DNA of 64,000 bases from Silybum marianum (GCA_036898165.1 CM072528.1:5964001-6028000); one strand, 5' to 3'; positions 24,958 to 36,318 are shown, numbered from the stretch's first letter. Made by a program: numbers and translations. Notes: a model not told the origin generated them from the sequence alone.

Positions 24958-25912
24958 TGTGTGTGTGTGTAATGTATTTCATCTTCCTCTTCCTCTTTAT
25001 TGACTCCTTTTGTTATCATCACGTATTTCTTTTGTGGGTCGTTGTTCATGGTGGCGCTCCCCTCCGACATGCTATGGAATAATAATAGGTTTTTAGATTT
25101 CATTATTTTACCACAAGAACCCAAACGAGAATGATTGATTGGTTGAGACTTTCTGGTTGTTTCTGTCATCGGGTAATATATCGGTAACTCTTAACGGAGA
25201 TAAAGATCATGATGCTTTGTGTTTGCTAGTGGTGATGGTTGTTGTTCTTTCTCTTCTGCATGGAGATGCATTTTGGTTATGAAAAGTTATGAACGAGTAT
25301 GAATAGTTACGATTTTGTTTGAATAGTTCATGGTTATTAAAGTTATGAACGAGTATGAATAGTTATGAATTTTTTGAATAGTTCATGGTTATGAAAGTTA
25401 TAAACGGGTATGAATAGTTACGATGTTTTTAATACTTTATGGTTATGAAAGTTATGAACGAGTATGAAAAGTTACGAACGAGTATGAATAGTTACGATTT
25501 TTCTTGAATAGTTCATGGTTGTGAAAGTTATGAACGAGTATGAATAGTTATGATTGTTGTAGAATAGTTCATGGTTATAAAAAGTTATGAACGAGTATAA
25601 ATAGTTATGAATATGTACTACGATTGTTGTTCATTGTTACGATTTTTGTTCACGGTTATGAATATTTTTGAAGGATTATAGATATGAATGTATGAATTGT
25701 TCTTGTATTACGATTACGAAAATTTTAAATTGTTACGAATTTTTTTGAATAATTATAAATATGAACTAATCCTAAAAATACGGAATCGGTTTCATATGGT
25801 AACCGAATAAGATATTTATGGAACTATTAATTAATATAAAAATCAAAATTATTCCTAAATATACGGATTTGAGAAAAAGACCACTATACCCTTGATTTGT
25901 ATTTGAGATAGA

Positions 25913-25956
<44 letters not shown>
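24647..25956. mobile_element. Foldback element 3 of the triple, 1.3 kb, ends in (TA)n
   Basis: The left end, TAGAGGTATGTTCAAATACAAA, is matched by the inverse of TTTGTATTTGAGATAGACTCTA at about 25896-25917. A roughly 40-bp TA run follows (25916-25956). The interior carries a (CT)n(GT)n run at 24917-24970 and a tandem array at 25264-25640. No transposase. It differs in size and interior from elements 1 and 2 but shares the TA-run setting and the GTTCAAAT motif at the edge. Confidence 0.6.
25264..25640. repeat. Tandem repeat, ~55-bp units
   Basis: At least six degenerate units, each containing GTTATGAACGAGTATGAATA, GTTACGATTTTT and GAATAGTTCATGGTTATGAA. Spacing is irregular, about 50-60 bp. 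It lies within foldback element 3. Confidence 0.75.
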
Positions 25957-25960
<4 letters not shown>

Positions 25961-25966
25961 ACATAT

Positions 25967-26079
25967 TATATAAAAAAGCCATAACTGAATTGAAGACTGT
26001 GGGAACTGTCTCATTCTGTACCTTTGTATACCATATTGCTCTATTTGCACGCTTTTCACATTGTTCCTCTCCGACGCAG
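25967..26079 (+). promoter_or_regulatory. Aspartic protease core promoter and first (noncoding) exon
   Basis: A good TATA box (TATATAAAAAA, 25967-25977) lies about 10 bp beyond the (TA)n tract. A leader of roughly 80 bp follows and ends at a clean donor, GCAG|GTCAGT (intron begins at 26080). The matching acceptor, GATTGCAG|TGCTAAAC, ends at 27613, giving a 5' UTR intron of 1534 bp. Leader introns are common in plant aspartic protease genes. The exact transcription start is inferred. Confidence 0.55.
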
Positions 26080-26849
26080 GTCAGTCGTCTCCGATCACTT
26101 GATTTCTACTATTCATGTATAGATTCATCGTTTCCGTTGCCTTAATTCCTATTTGTTTTCTTTAATTTATCTGAAAACTGATTATCAGTGACCGTTTTGA
26201 TCGCCGATGAAATTTAGGGCAAATACTTTGTGCTTATGTTCTTTTACGTGTATATTTGATTTGATTTAGGGATCAAGTAGTTCGTGTAGTCTCTGTACGA
26301 TTCCCTTTGGTAAACAATTGTAGTCTAGTAGTCTATTTGCGAAATTTTGTGAAAACTAAGGATTTTTGTTATGTTGAGTGAGTGGCAAACGTATAGTTAA
26401 CCAGGAATTATACTTTGAAGATTGAAATTGGGTTTTGATTGTGGAATGGAGGCTTGTTGATGAATATGATAGGTTTGTAATGTTTTGGCCTGATGTGTTT
26501 GTGATCATTCTGACTTCTCTTGGAATGGTGTCTCTGATAGTTGAAGACGGTTTAAATAGTGGCTAATGCTTGACTTTGATAAAGCATGATTCTATACTTA
26601 TAGTGTTTAAATTATAAATTTTCATTTTCTTGGGGATCATGTGGTGCGGTTTATGCAGTTTGTACCTAAGGCATTTCAATCTGATAATTATAAAATCACT
26701 ACATCAAAATAAATTCGATGAAGACGGTTCCATATTTCATACAGTAAACTACCGAAATGTGTAATTAGAAATAGTGTAAAACAAACTAAAGAGTTCCATA
26801 ATTAATCCAAATACATCTAAAAAGTAGAATTTAAAATAAATTCGACGAT

Positions 26850-27160
26850 GACACATGAGAAAATGCAAAAGAAAACAACTCAAACAAGGAATATGTAACA
26901 TAAAACTTAAAAGGAAAATTGAAGAATTAATAAGTAATCAACAATGTATAAATTATTTTCAATTAATTAATGATAATGTATGTTTAATATATTTTAAAAA
27001 TATATTAAAATGTGCGGCGCGGAGCCGTTTCAACCGCGGTTTGATGATTCAAAACCGCACCACAAAGTGCGGTTTGATGAATATGCAAACTGCAAGCCGC
27101 ATAGCGAAAGTTCTAAACCACACATTGCGGTGCGGTGTGGTGTGGGTTTAGATGGACACC
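26850..27160. mobile_element. Probable MITE remnant in the leader intron
   Basis: A cluster of GCGGTTTGATGA, CCGCACCACA, GTGCGGTTTG and GCGGTGCGGTG motifs (about 27010-27160) ends at GGTTTAGATGGACACC. Similar oppositely oriented ACCGC/GCGGT motifs suggest a short hAT-like element. The left boundary is unclear. The 98-codon open frame spanning it is not credible as a gene. Confidence 0.35.
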
Positions 27161-27621
27161 TTTAATTGACTAACTTGGTTACCAAACACAGAAATGAATA
27201 ACTAGAACTCCGAAGAATAATGGATGCCACCTTAACATTTAGTCATGGACTTTTTTTGAAGAAAACAAAGGTTCTTGTACCTTTAGTTAAAGATAAAGTC
27301 GTTAATAGCGTATTGATACGTCAAAATTCCCTTCACTAAATGGTCTTCCCCTTGTCCTATTGTCCCAAATTGACTATTCATATTGATTAAAATTGGACAG
27401 AAGTTATGACCCATTGTTATTTATCGTTTTTCTTGAGAATGTAATTGAAAGATGTGAAAGTACAGTGACATTTTTATCTATTTTTCTTGAGGTTTTGTTT
27501 GTGAAATGAAATATGATGATATTAAAAGTCATTTATTTGACTCATTCTGCAATTCTTGATGATGCTAATGTTGATAACCAGCATCTAATAGGAAACTTCA
27601 GCTCTGATTGCAGTGCTAAAC

Positions 27622-30600
27622 ATGGGTACCATATTCAAAGTGAGCTTGCTCTTGTTATTCCTCCTCTCACCTACAGCATATTCGGCTTCTAATGGTGGAT
27701 TGGTTAGAGTTGGCCTTAAAAAAAGGAGTGTCAATATACTAAACCAGCCTGGTGAACATGGTGGCTCTAATAATGGGATTGCTAGAAGAAATTATGGTAA
27801 TTTCAGGGATTCAGATGGCGACATTATTGCTCTAAAGAACTATATGGATGCTCAGTACTTTGGTGAGATTGGTATTGGCACTCCACCCCAAAAGTTCACT
27901 GTGATTTTTGACACTGGAAGTTCTAATCTGTGGGTGCCTTCTTCAAAATGCTACTTCTCAGTGAGTATCTCTTTTCTGGCTATTTGGGCTTCCTAATACA
28001 ACCTTTCTATGGTCTCTTTTCATTAAATTGATGTGAGTTTTTAACAATTGGTTGATCACCCTTGGTATGGATGCAGGTAGCTTGTCTTTTTCACTCAAAG
28101 TACAGGTCTAGCCATTCAAGTACCTATAAGAAAAATGGTATGGTGGCTTCTTCTGTTTCTTAAAATAGCTTACAAGTATTTTTATCTTTCATCTTTATGC
28201 CTTGTTTAATTGAATTGTAGTGTCAAGCCAGGTCCTTCTTTTGATCTATTAGATTGTTTTTGTATACCTTGAGAGAATATTCATACATGGTCATATATAT
28301 ATATATAAAATATATATATAAACAAACTAGATGATAGGCACTCGATCAGGAAAATATAGCGATGTCATGCAGAAAAACATGAGCATGCAGCCATAACTTG
28401 CACCCATCCCTTGAACTTCGCTGTTATTTATTTGAGAACTTAAAAATCATTAATATCTTCATGTCTCATTCAGGGAAATCTGCTGCAATTCATTATGGAA
28501 CTGGCTCTATCTCTGGTTTCTTTAGTCAAGATTCTGTCAAACTTGGTGATCTTGTTGTTAAAGAGCAGGTAAAGATTAAGAAAATTGTGCATCTGGGTGT
28601 AATAACTAATAAGTCCAATGTTTTCATCGGGTACATTTCACTGTCTCCAGGATTTTATTGAGGCAAGCAAAGAGCCTGGCATCACTTTCTTGGCAGCCAA
28701 ATTTGATGGTATACTTGGCCTTGGGTTTCAAGAGATCTCTGTTGGTGATGCTGTCCCTGTTTGGTAGTTTACTTTTCTCCTTTATTTAACTTTAATTCTG
28801 TTGTTTTGAAGCTTCATAATTAACCATTTGCATTTTGCATACCATATTAGGTACACCATGCTGAACCAAGGTCTTGTTCAAGAACCTGTATTTTCGTTTT
28901 GGCTTAATCGCAATGCTGATGAGGAGGAAGGGGGTGAACTTGTGTTTGGTGGGGTTGATCCTAATCATTTTAAGGGTGAACACACATATGTCCCTGTGAC
29001 TCAAAAGGGGTATTGGCAGGTGAATCTTTTTTGTATTTATATTTCCACTAATAGATATAGGTAATTATAAATTATTTACTTCATTGTGATGGTTCTTTAT
29101 AAACTTGTTACTGATTTAGTTGTTTTTCTTGTTATAGTTTGACATGGGTGATGTCCTGATTGATGACAAAACAACTGGTAATTTTGTGGAACTTGTTTTT
29201 ATTCTCTTTAGCTGGGAATCTTGTGAATTTATCTTCTTGGGCTAGCTGTTAATAGCGGTGGTTAAATAGCGGTTCTAACTTCTAATAGAGATGGCGAGAA
29301 TTGCGGTGCAATTTACCGCTAAATGGGCGCTTTTTACACAAAATAGCGGTCCACAGAACCGCTATTTGTGGTTGGGCTCTTTTTTTTTGTCTAACCAACT
29401 TATATTAGACCTATTTAAATGATTTTGGCTTTTATTTTGGACTTGGACTTGTTTTTTTGATGATATAAATCATTTAACATCTATTTATCTTTACCGGTCA
29501 GCGATTAAAAGATTTAGGTTTTCAACATCATGGAGCATTCAACCATGTTTCCTAAATCCTTTCACCCCCATCCTAAGTCTATTAGGCCTTATTTGTTTTT
29601 TCTGAATAAGCTCTTAATAGCCTCTTATGTCTGATTCATTAAGAGGTATGACCATTCAGACTGTTTGTTTTTTTCAATTTTTCAGAGGCACTTATGTCTT
29701 ATTGTCTTCTTATCTGTTAAGAGGTAAAGTAACCTCTTATTGTTCTCCAACTTTTACTTTTAGCAACGGTGTTTCTCAATCGATTAACCTTAATCAATCA
29801 TGTCTCTCAATTGATCCTTACCAAGTTGATCCTCACCTATCTCAATTGATGTATTTTAATAGGATTTAAATGTGTTAAATACCATCAATTGCATATTTTC
29901 GTTTAAATGAATGCTAATTATAACGTAGATGTAAATTTTGTAATAATGATGAATAAATATGTAAAATTGTATAAATGTATTCATAAATTCAACACTATAA
30001 TTTTTTAATGCGTAAAATAGACAATTTAAACAAATCAAACATTTATCAGTTTATAAAAACAAACAGACCTATTGATTTAGATTTCAGTCTTCAGTCCCAC
30101 CTCTTTTAATCAGAAGTGAAATAAGACTTCAGACTTCAGCACCTCTTAAAAAACAAACGCCACCTTAGTGATTTTCTTTTTTCGGGACTATTAGTTTATT
30201 AGTGAATTTCTTTTTATATTGATTACACATAATATGTTAAGTGATTTGTATTTTATGATATATATATTATATAATTCTAAATATTTCTATGAACCACTAT
30301 ACCACCGCGATAACCACTATTTCAAATCACAGTACTCACCGCGATTTGGTATTTTAACCGCTGTTACAGCATAGTTCTTGAGAATTGAGATATCGTTATG
30401 GGTTTATAGGGTTTCTGAAATCAGCATTTCTATTTCAGGATTTTGCGCCAGTGGTTGTGCAGCAATTGCTGATTCTGGAACGTCTTTGTTGGCTGGTCCC
30501 ACGGTATGTATACATTATACACAAATTATAGGAATTTTATACAAGTAAACTGGACAATATATATATATATATACATGAGTTATACAATACTTCTTGTATA

Positions 30601-32428
30601 CCTCATTTTTTGTATACTTATTTCATGTGCTACAAAATTACTTTAGTCAATAAAAGAGGTTACTTTTGGCCTTATCTAAGCCCTACTATTGGTACCAATT
30701 TCAATAAAGTGTGCTAGTTAATCTAATACTATCAAGCTTAGGAGTCACCAATTAAGTTAATAGTACCAATAAGTAAACACTAATCAAGAGTGATGTAGGC
30801 CAATAATTGATGTTATTTAAATTTATTGATCACTATAATATTTATGTTTTGTAAATATTTACCTTTAGATGGCATTTGCTTTCAGTTATGAAGCATGATG
30901 GCATTATTTACTACCTTAGAGATCATAGTGGCTAATTGAGATGGTGGTGCATGTTTTGATTTTGTATAAATCAATTTCCTTTTATTCTTTCTCGTTGTCT
31001 TTTCTTTTGTTACTTTTTGGCAAAGGGCCATATATAAGATTTAAACGTTCATCGTAGAAGAGGCTTACTCTTTTCATAAAAATAACTTATGTCTTATTTA
31101 ACTCATTTCCTTACTAATTTTAGTCCCACAGTAAAAAAATTAAACATTTTACTGGCCTTATCACTCTGTTAAATTTTCTTGGTCACCTGGTTTTATATCC
31201 AAATATATGTTCTACTGGCATCAAATGTCTAATTATCTTTATCTTTAATTCGATTTTCATATGCTACCTAGGACTAACATCTGTTGATAATATCCAACTA
31301 TTTTTTAGACCGTTATTACTCAAATCAATCAAGCCATTGGTGCTGCGGGTGTTATGAGCCAGCAATGCAAGTCATTGGTTGATCAGTACGGAAAGAGTAT
31401 GATTGAGATGCTGTTATCTGAGGTACCTGCACTTGGTTCTTTCTATTCTCTCGTTTCCAGAAGTTATTATATATATATATATATATATTGCTTTTTTCCC
31501 CATATTCTAAATATGGGCATTTGATAAGTAGTTCTTATTTTTATGGAGTTTATATTAGAAACTTATTGCATTGTTCAATTTGTTGTTCTGTAGGACCAAC
31601 CTGAGAAAATCTGCTCCCAAATGAAGTTATGTTCGTTTGATGGTTCTCATGATACTAGGTCAGTTAGATATTGTAGTTTGCATTTAATTATAATAGGAGA
31701 TATAAATAAAGAATGAGAATGAAACATATATTTTTTTAAATATAGTATATATCTACTTGAGTGTAAATATGAGTTGATGTTGTTTGTTTATACATATATA
31801 TATATATATATATATAATGTATATAACAATTATGTTTTGACAGCATGATAATTGAGAGTGTGGTTGACAAGAATAAGGGGAAATCTTCTGGTGTACACGA
31901 TGAGATGTGTACCATGTGCGAGATGGCAGTTGTTTGGATGCAAAACCAGATTAAGCAAAACGAGACTGAAGAAAACATAATTAACTATGTTGATAAGGTG
32001 AAGTGACTTGAGAATCAAATAAGGAAAAATGAATATATATATATATATATATGTATAAGCTATTTGTGTTTGAAATTTCAGCTGTGTGAGCGGTTGCCAA
32101 GTCCAATGGGAGAGTCTGCAGTCGACTGTAGTAGTCTTTCCTCCATGCCAAATATTGCCTTTACTATTGGTGGTAAAACCTTTGACCTTTCCCCCGAACA
32201 GGTAATTTTTATATTATTAATTAAATTAATATTTTTTTTCTCCTTTTCATTAATAATTTGAGAAAATGGGCGAAATTTAGCTGATTCAGGACTCTAATAA
32301 ACGTGTTTTGTATGATTTCAGTATGTCCTGAAAGTAGGGGAAGGAGCAGCAGCACAATGCATAAGTGGATTCACCGCCATGGATGTGGCACCTCCTCGTG
32401 GACCTCTATGGTACCATTATCGTTTTGG

Positions 32429-32474
<46 letters not shown>

Positions 32475-32916
32475 AAGACAGAGGAAAGTTTAAATGCGAA
32501 CTCAAATTTGGTTGTGAACGTGAGGACAAAGGAGAACGCGACATGTGTCATATTTAATATGAATAATGAAGGAAATCATTCAGACTGAATAACACTATAT
32601 TCAGTCTGAATATGACACGTGTCGCTCTCTCCTTTGTCCTCATGTTCACAACCAAATTTGAGTTCTCATTTGAACCCGCCCCTATATATATATAGAGGGG
32701 AGGGATCATACAATAACACCCCTCAATTAAAGGAACAAATGAACACATTTAGAACCACATATGATGTGGGTCCGACACAATATAAAATCATATCTAATTC
32801 AATGGGGCTCACCATTGAATTAGATATGATTTTATATTGTGTGGGACCCAAATCATATGTAGTCCTAAGGGGTTCCTTTGTTCCTTTAAAAATGCAAAGT
32901 TCTCATTTGAACCTCC

Positions 32917-32956
<40 letters not shown>

Positions 32957-33105
32957 CGTTTTGTTTTTAACAAAAGGCGTTTAATGGGACTTGAGCGATG
33001 TTATGGATGTGTGATTGCAGGATCTTGGGAGATATTTTTATGGGTCGATATCATACGGTGTTTGACTATGGTAACTTACGAGTTGGGTTTGCCGAAGCAG
33101 CTTGA
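27622..33105 (+). CDS. Typical (phytepsin/cardosin-like) aspartic protease with plant-specific insert
   Basis: Pepsin-family (A1) endopeptidase, expected in vacuole or protein bodies. Exons: 27622-27960, 28077-28137, 28474-28568, 28651-28763, 28851-29019, 29138-29177, 30439-30503, 31309-31422, 31594-31658, 31844-31997, 32082-32201, 32322-32410 and 33021-33105. Phases are consistent throughout and the product is 502 aa. The order is a signal peptide (about residues 1-23), a prosegment to about 70, then the catalytic Asp in DTG (97-99) and in DSG (284-286). A saposin-like plant-specific insert follows (about 314-422: CKSLVDQ, MLLSEDQPEKIC, MCTMCEMAV, an NET glycosylation site, DKLCERLPSP). The protein ends VGFAEAA. 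The in-frame codon before this ATG is GTG beside the leader-intron acceptor, so 27622 is the first ATG. Introns carry several transposons (intron 6, last intron) yet no coding damage is seen. No RGD is present near the active-site lobe. Confidence 0.95.
29245..30371. mobile_element. Outer MITE in protease intron 6
   Basis: The left end GCTGTTAATAGCGGTGG and right end AACCGCTGTTACAGC are inverted. Subterminal ATAGCGGTT / AACCGCTATT and GCGGTGGT / ACCACCGC motifs also pair. It is split by the Harbinger-like element at 29585-30164. The superfamily is not determined, and no clear target duplication was found. Confidence 0.55.
29585..30164. mobile_element. PIF/Harbinger-like MITE nested in another MITE, TTA duplication
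   Basis: Left GGCCTTATTTGTTTTTT and right AAAAAACAAACGCCACC, flanked by TTA at 29582-29584 and 30165-30167. Length 580 bp. It contains CTCTTAATAGCCTCTTA and CAGACTTCAGCACCTCTTAA motifs near the ends. It interrupts the element at 29245-30371, so it is the younger insertion. Confidence 0.7.
32429..32693. mobile_element. Foldback element, family A, in protease intron 12 (first of a pair)
   Basis: Preceded by (CA)n(TA)n(GA)n (32429-32475). The left arm AGTTTAAATGCGAACTC, AAATTTGGTTGTGAACGTGA and the AGAACGCGACATGTGTC box are mirrored by GACACGTGTCGCTCTC, TTCACAACCAAATTTGAG and TCTCATTTGAACCCG. A TA run closes it at about 32682-32693. The loop holds TCAGACTGAATA / TATTCAGTCTGAATA. Confidence 0.8.
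32694..32955. mobile_element. Foldback element, family C, in protease intron 12 (second of a pair)
   Basis: Begins GAGGGGAGGGATCATACAA directly after the TA run that closes the previous element. It ends TCTCATTTGAACCTCC followed by (CT)n and a TA run (32932-32955). Its core is a near-perfect hairpin of about 27 bp per arm, either side of a GGGGCTCAC loop (32788-32850). The intron is 610 bp, so the two elements make up most of it. Confidence 0.8.
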
Positions 33106-33111
33106 GATCTT

Positions 33112-33175
33112 TCTCATCATCATCATCATCATCATCATCAGCCTACTACTACTACTACTACTACTACTACTAGTT
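33112..33175. repeat. (ATC)n and (TAC)n trinucleotide runs in the protease 3' UTR
   Basis: Immediately after the protease stop codon (33103-33105) come a CATCAT run and a CTACTA run, with about seven to nine units each. Poly-Ser/Met peptides read from them on the minus strand are artefacts. Confidence 0.8.
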
Positions 33176-33334
33176 TTCTGTAAGTAAATGTGGCAATAAA
33201 TGTATGTATGGCATTCTATGAGTGTTATGGAGCAGGTACATGATTTCAACTTTATGTTTATATTCAACAAGGGTTTCTAGCAAAAGCCACTCCGCTCTTT
33301 CATTCCTTAGTATAACAAACTCCCCAAAATGCGA

Positions 33335-33520
33335 ATGAAAATCACCGGTCCCAAATTTTCATGTCTCATCCATGTCCACCAATCATGTGGATACACGTAA
33401 GCAGAGAGAGAAAATAAAAATGAATTAAATAAATTTAAAATAAATGGAAGCTGATGTGTCTTAATTTCGTTGGTAGGACATGAATGAGTAATTTGAATTT
33501 GGGACAGGTGCTTTTTATCC
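33335..33520. mobile_element. MITE family H, copy 1
   Basis: Shares TGAAAATCACCGGTCCCAAA, TGTCTCATCCATGTCCACCA, TACACGTAAGCAGAGAGA and a ATGTGTCTTAATTT box with 40168-40355. The ends are inverted (GTCCCAAATTTTCA versus TGAATTTGGGAC). A related but shorter stretch is at about 63410-63480. Confidence 0.6.
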
Positions 33521-33743
33521 CCAAAATGCCCCCTCGTTGTAACGATTAGCCTATTTCTGATTTCAAGAAGCTTTGCACATTGCATGGACTTATTCATTGG
33601 CCGGAAAGTGTCGAATTCGACCATTTGTCACTTCACCTCCTAGGTAGTACAAACAAGCAGAGGGACGAACCAAATTCAGAACATACGGTGGCCCATGCCT
33701 TTGTTTCGTTCCTCCGTTGTAGTGTAAAAAATTACAGGGTCGT

Positions 33744-34070
33744 GAGCATCTCCAACAACTTCTCCAAAATGGGGAAAATGGAGAATTTGGGGATTTTGAG
33801 TCGATATTTTACTCCAACAGCTTTTCTAAAACTATTTCCAAAATGAAGAAAGTAGGAGAGATAATGGTTTTTTCTTCAGATATGGAGATCACTGTAAAAA
33901 TGATTACCAAGTCCAAGTGAGAGCACCAATAGGAAACTTTGAAAATAAATATTTAGAGAGAGAAATAATATTTTAATATTATAATCAATGTTGAGTTCTC
34001 TAAAATAGCAAATTTGTTGTAGATGAAGGTAATATATTTTTTTTAGAGATTTTGACTTTTGGTTCTCCAT
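33744..34070. mobile_element. Harbinger-like MITE, second copy of the 10047 family, right end decayed
   Basis: The left end GAGCATCTCCAACAAC and internal ATGATTACCAAGTC, ACCAATAGGAAACTTTGA and GTTGAGTTCTCTAAAA segments follow the order of the 10047-10418 element. The right terminus has degenerated near CTCCATTTTGGAGAAA. Confidence 0.65.
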
Positions 34071-34129
34071 TTTGGAGAAATTTTGGGGTGGTGTGTGAGA
34101 GTGGGGTGGAGACCATATATATTTTGAAA

Positions 34130-34215
34130 GTATAATGAGGACACAAGTTTTTCTTGGTAGAGTTGGTTTGCAAGGCTTCTCTTGCCCCCTGGACCTCGAG
34201 TTCAAATCCTGTTAG
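34130..34215 (+). mobile_element. tRNA-like SINE head
   Basis: TTGGTAGAGTTGGTTTGCAA resembles a pol III A box, and CGAGTTCAAATCC about 35 bp later resembles a B box. The tail is T-rich rather than a CCA end. Acceptor-stem pairing is poor, so it is a SINE or tRNA pseudogene and not a working tRNA. Confidence 0.45.
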
Positions 34216-34254
34216 TGTCATTTTATTAGTTTTTAGCTTTTAATTTCAGATTTA

Positions 34255-34345
34255 TCATGTTTTTGATTTTTGTTTTCTTGCAATAAGAGATTTGAACACA
34301 TGACCTTACGTATGAAAAACAATGAACTAACCCATAAACCAATGA
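34255..34345 (-). mobile_element. tRNA-like SINE head, opposite strand
   Basis: On the minus strand, GGTTTATGGGTTAGTTCATTG (A-box-like) is followed by CATGTGTTCAAATCTC (B-box-like). It lies back to back with the SINE-like head at 34130-34215. Together they may form an inverted SINE pair. Confidence 0.35.
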
Positions 34346-34739
34346 TGATTTTGTGAAAAGTATTCATATATTTGTTTCTTATAGTCAAATGGTGTCACCG
34401 GTTGAGTTTTTTTTGGGTTCTTACCTATAAACAAGCAACAAAATAGGAAAACTGTTATGATGGCTTTGAATGTTAATTCTCTCTAACATATCTAATCAAT
34501 TTTCTATTCTATTTATCATTGTTGCAATATGTTCAGAAAACATAACGTAATAGTGTCAAAGTAAGTCAATCAAGCTAGAATAACGAATAAGATGGACTAA
34601 TAAGATTGTAAAAACTCTATGCTTCTATTACTCAATTTTTCTACAACAGAAAGACCGTCTCTATTTAAGTATTTATACTCTTCTATAGATCTTTGTAAAT
34701 CTCTATTTAGATATTTACAAAGAATGATCTAAAAATTTA

Positions 34740-35181
34740 AATGCTAGAGATGTTTGGACAACCGAACCGAACCGATCCAATGGATGATTGGATCCGTTCG
34801 ATTCTATCCATTGGATATCCGTCAGATATCCAATGTGACTTGGTCCATTCAATGTATTAATTCAATCCAATTTTTAACAATTGAGCAAATTAATTATTAA
34901 TCAAACTTTTAATATGTGTTAAAACCAACACAACCGAAGTCATAAATTCCAAAACCAACACAAAAGCAAATTTTGATTTAAGCAAAATGAAGACAATCTA
35001 ACCGGATGATAGTTGGATGAATAACTGGATGTTGGTTGGTTCGGTTCGGTCGGTTTTAGCCGGTTCTGGACTACCATCCAAGAACCGAGCGATCCAAATT
35101 GGATGTTGAAATTTTCAATCCGATCCGATCTAATTACAGTTAGTCGATTTCAATTGGATCGATTATTTTTTCACGCCCATA
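34740..35181. mobile_element. hAT-like MITE, relative of the 2669 element
   Basis: Repeated GATCCAATGGAT, TTGGATG and CGGTTCGGT motifs. The right half (CAAATTGGATGTTGAAATTT, then CAATCCGATCCGATC) matches 3080-3120 of the other copy. The termini are worn: TAGAGATGTTTGGACAA on the left, TCACGCCCATA on the right. Confidence 0.4.
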
Positions 35182-35339
35182 GTCTATGTTACTTTTTTTT
35201 TTTTTTTATAACAAATAATATTTGGAAACATTTTAATTGGACCGTCCAATAAAATTATTACACCACGTTTTAAAACGAAAAAAGAGAGTGGACCTTTATA
35301 TTAACATCAATTCGGATGGGAAATATTGTATTTACGCCA

Positions 35340-35385
35340 CCGCCGCATATCTATAAATAATGACGTCATCATGCAAGTGGCATAA
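35340..35385 (+). promoter_or_regulatory. Orphan TATA plus TGACGTCA motif
   Basis: CTATAAATAATGACGTCATCATGCA combines a good plant TATA consensus with a perfect 8-bp TGACGTCA palindrome (bZIP/TGA-type site) at about 35361-35368. No downstream open frame on either strand looks like a gene. It may be a relic promoter or chance. Confidence 0.2.
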
Positions 35386-35719
35386 AACAACACGTTTAAT
35401 GGAATTTAAATAAAAACGTGATTATAAATCATTATCATGTAATGTAAATATGTAATTGGTCCCACTTCACTTAGCCTAACTACCAAAGCTACGTGTTCTA
35501 TTTCTCTATCATTTATTTCTATTTCCATTTCTATTTTTTTATTTAAAAAATATGTCATTATGACATTAACATGATACCTTTCATTATACAAATCAATTTT
35601 ACATTGGCAAACAAACCTAGCCTTTTCTTATTAATTTCTTTTAATATCAATAATTTCTTTTAACTTTTACAATTATATCAATCACCTAATTGATGTGTTG
35701 AGTCGTACATAGAATAAAT

Positions 35720-35775
<56 letters not shown>

Positions 35776-35826
35776 TCTCTCACACACACACACACGTATA
35801 TACGTGTGCGTGTGTGTGTGTGTGAA
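35720..35826. repeat. Compound microsatellite (CT)n-(CA)n-(TG)n
   Basis: About 68 bp of CT repeats, with one CACT interruption, then CACACACACACACG, then a TATACGTGTGCG segment and a GT run. The ACACACGTATATACGTGTG centre is a perfect palindrome. Arg/Glu-rich peptides read from it are artefacts. Confidence 0.9.
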
Positions 35827-36315
35827 TGAATGAAAAAAAAAGCCAACTTATGAGAAGCGTTAAAATCACGTAATTTATTACACATCTAAAAGAACACACA
35901 CACACACAATGACTGGTCGATAGGACTTTTTAAACATGTTTTAAATCATATGCGATTTATTATAGAATTACCTGTGATATGATGTCTTCTCCTACTTCTC
36001 ATAAGTCGATTGTTTCTCGTTTTAACTTGCCTTATACATATTAAAAAATATTCTGAAAGATTACACATATCTCACATGTATCAAAGTCAAAAGACCTATA
36101 TTTTGTAGGACTTTGCATTCTAGAGGCAATATCTCCATCTAGCCTTTGATGGAGGGCCATGTTGGAGTCACACATCAAGTAGAGAGAATAACTTTCTTCT
36201 CTTTATATGTTGGAGCCTCTCTTATCAACCAAAAAAGACTTTTGGGATAACATTATGAATTTTTAAAGAGGTTAGAATCTCCAATAATCACTAGCAAATG
36301 CTTTAGTTAAAGAAG

Positions 36316-36318
<3 letters not shown>

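Noticed and set aside
27613..27621. Protease start at an upstream in-frame codon
   Set aside because: The triplet is GTG and overlaps the leader-intron acceptor. The first true ATG is 27622.
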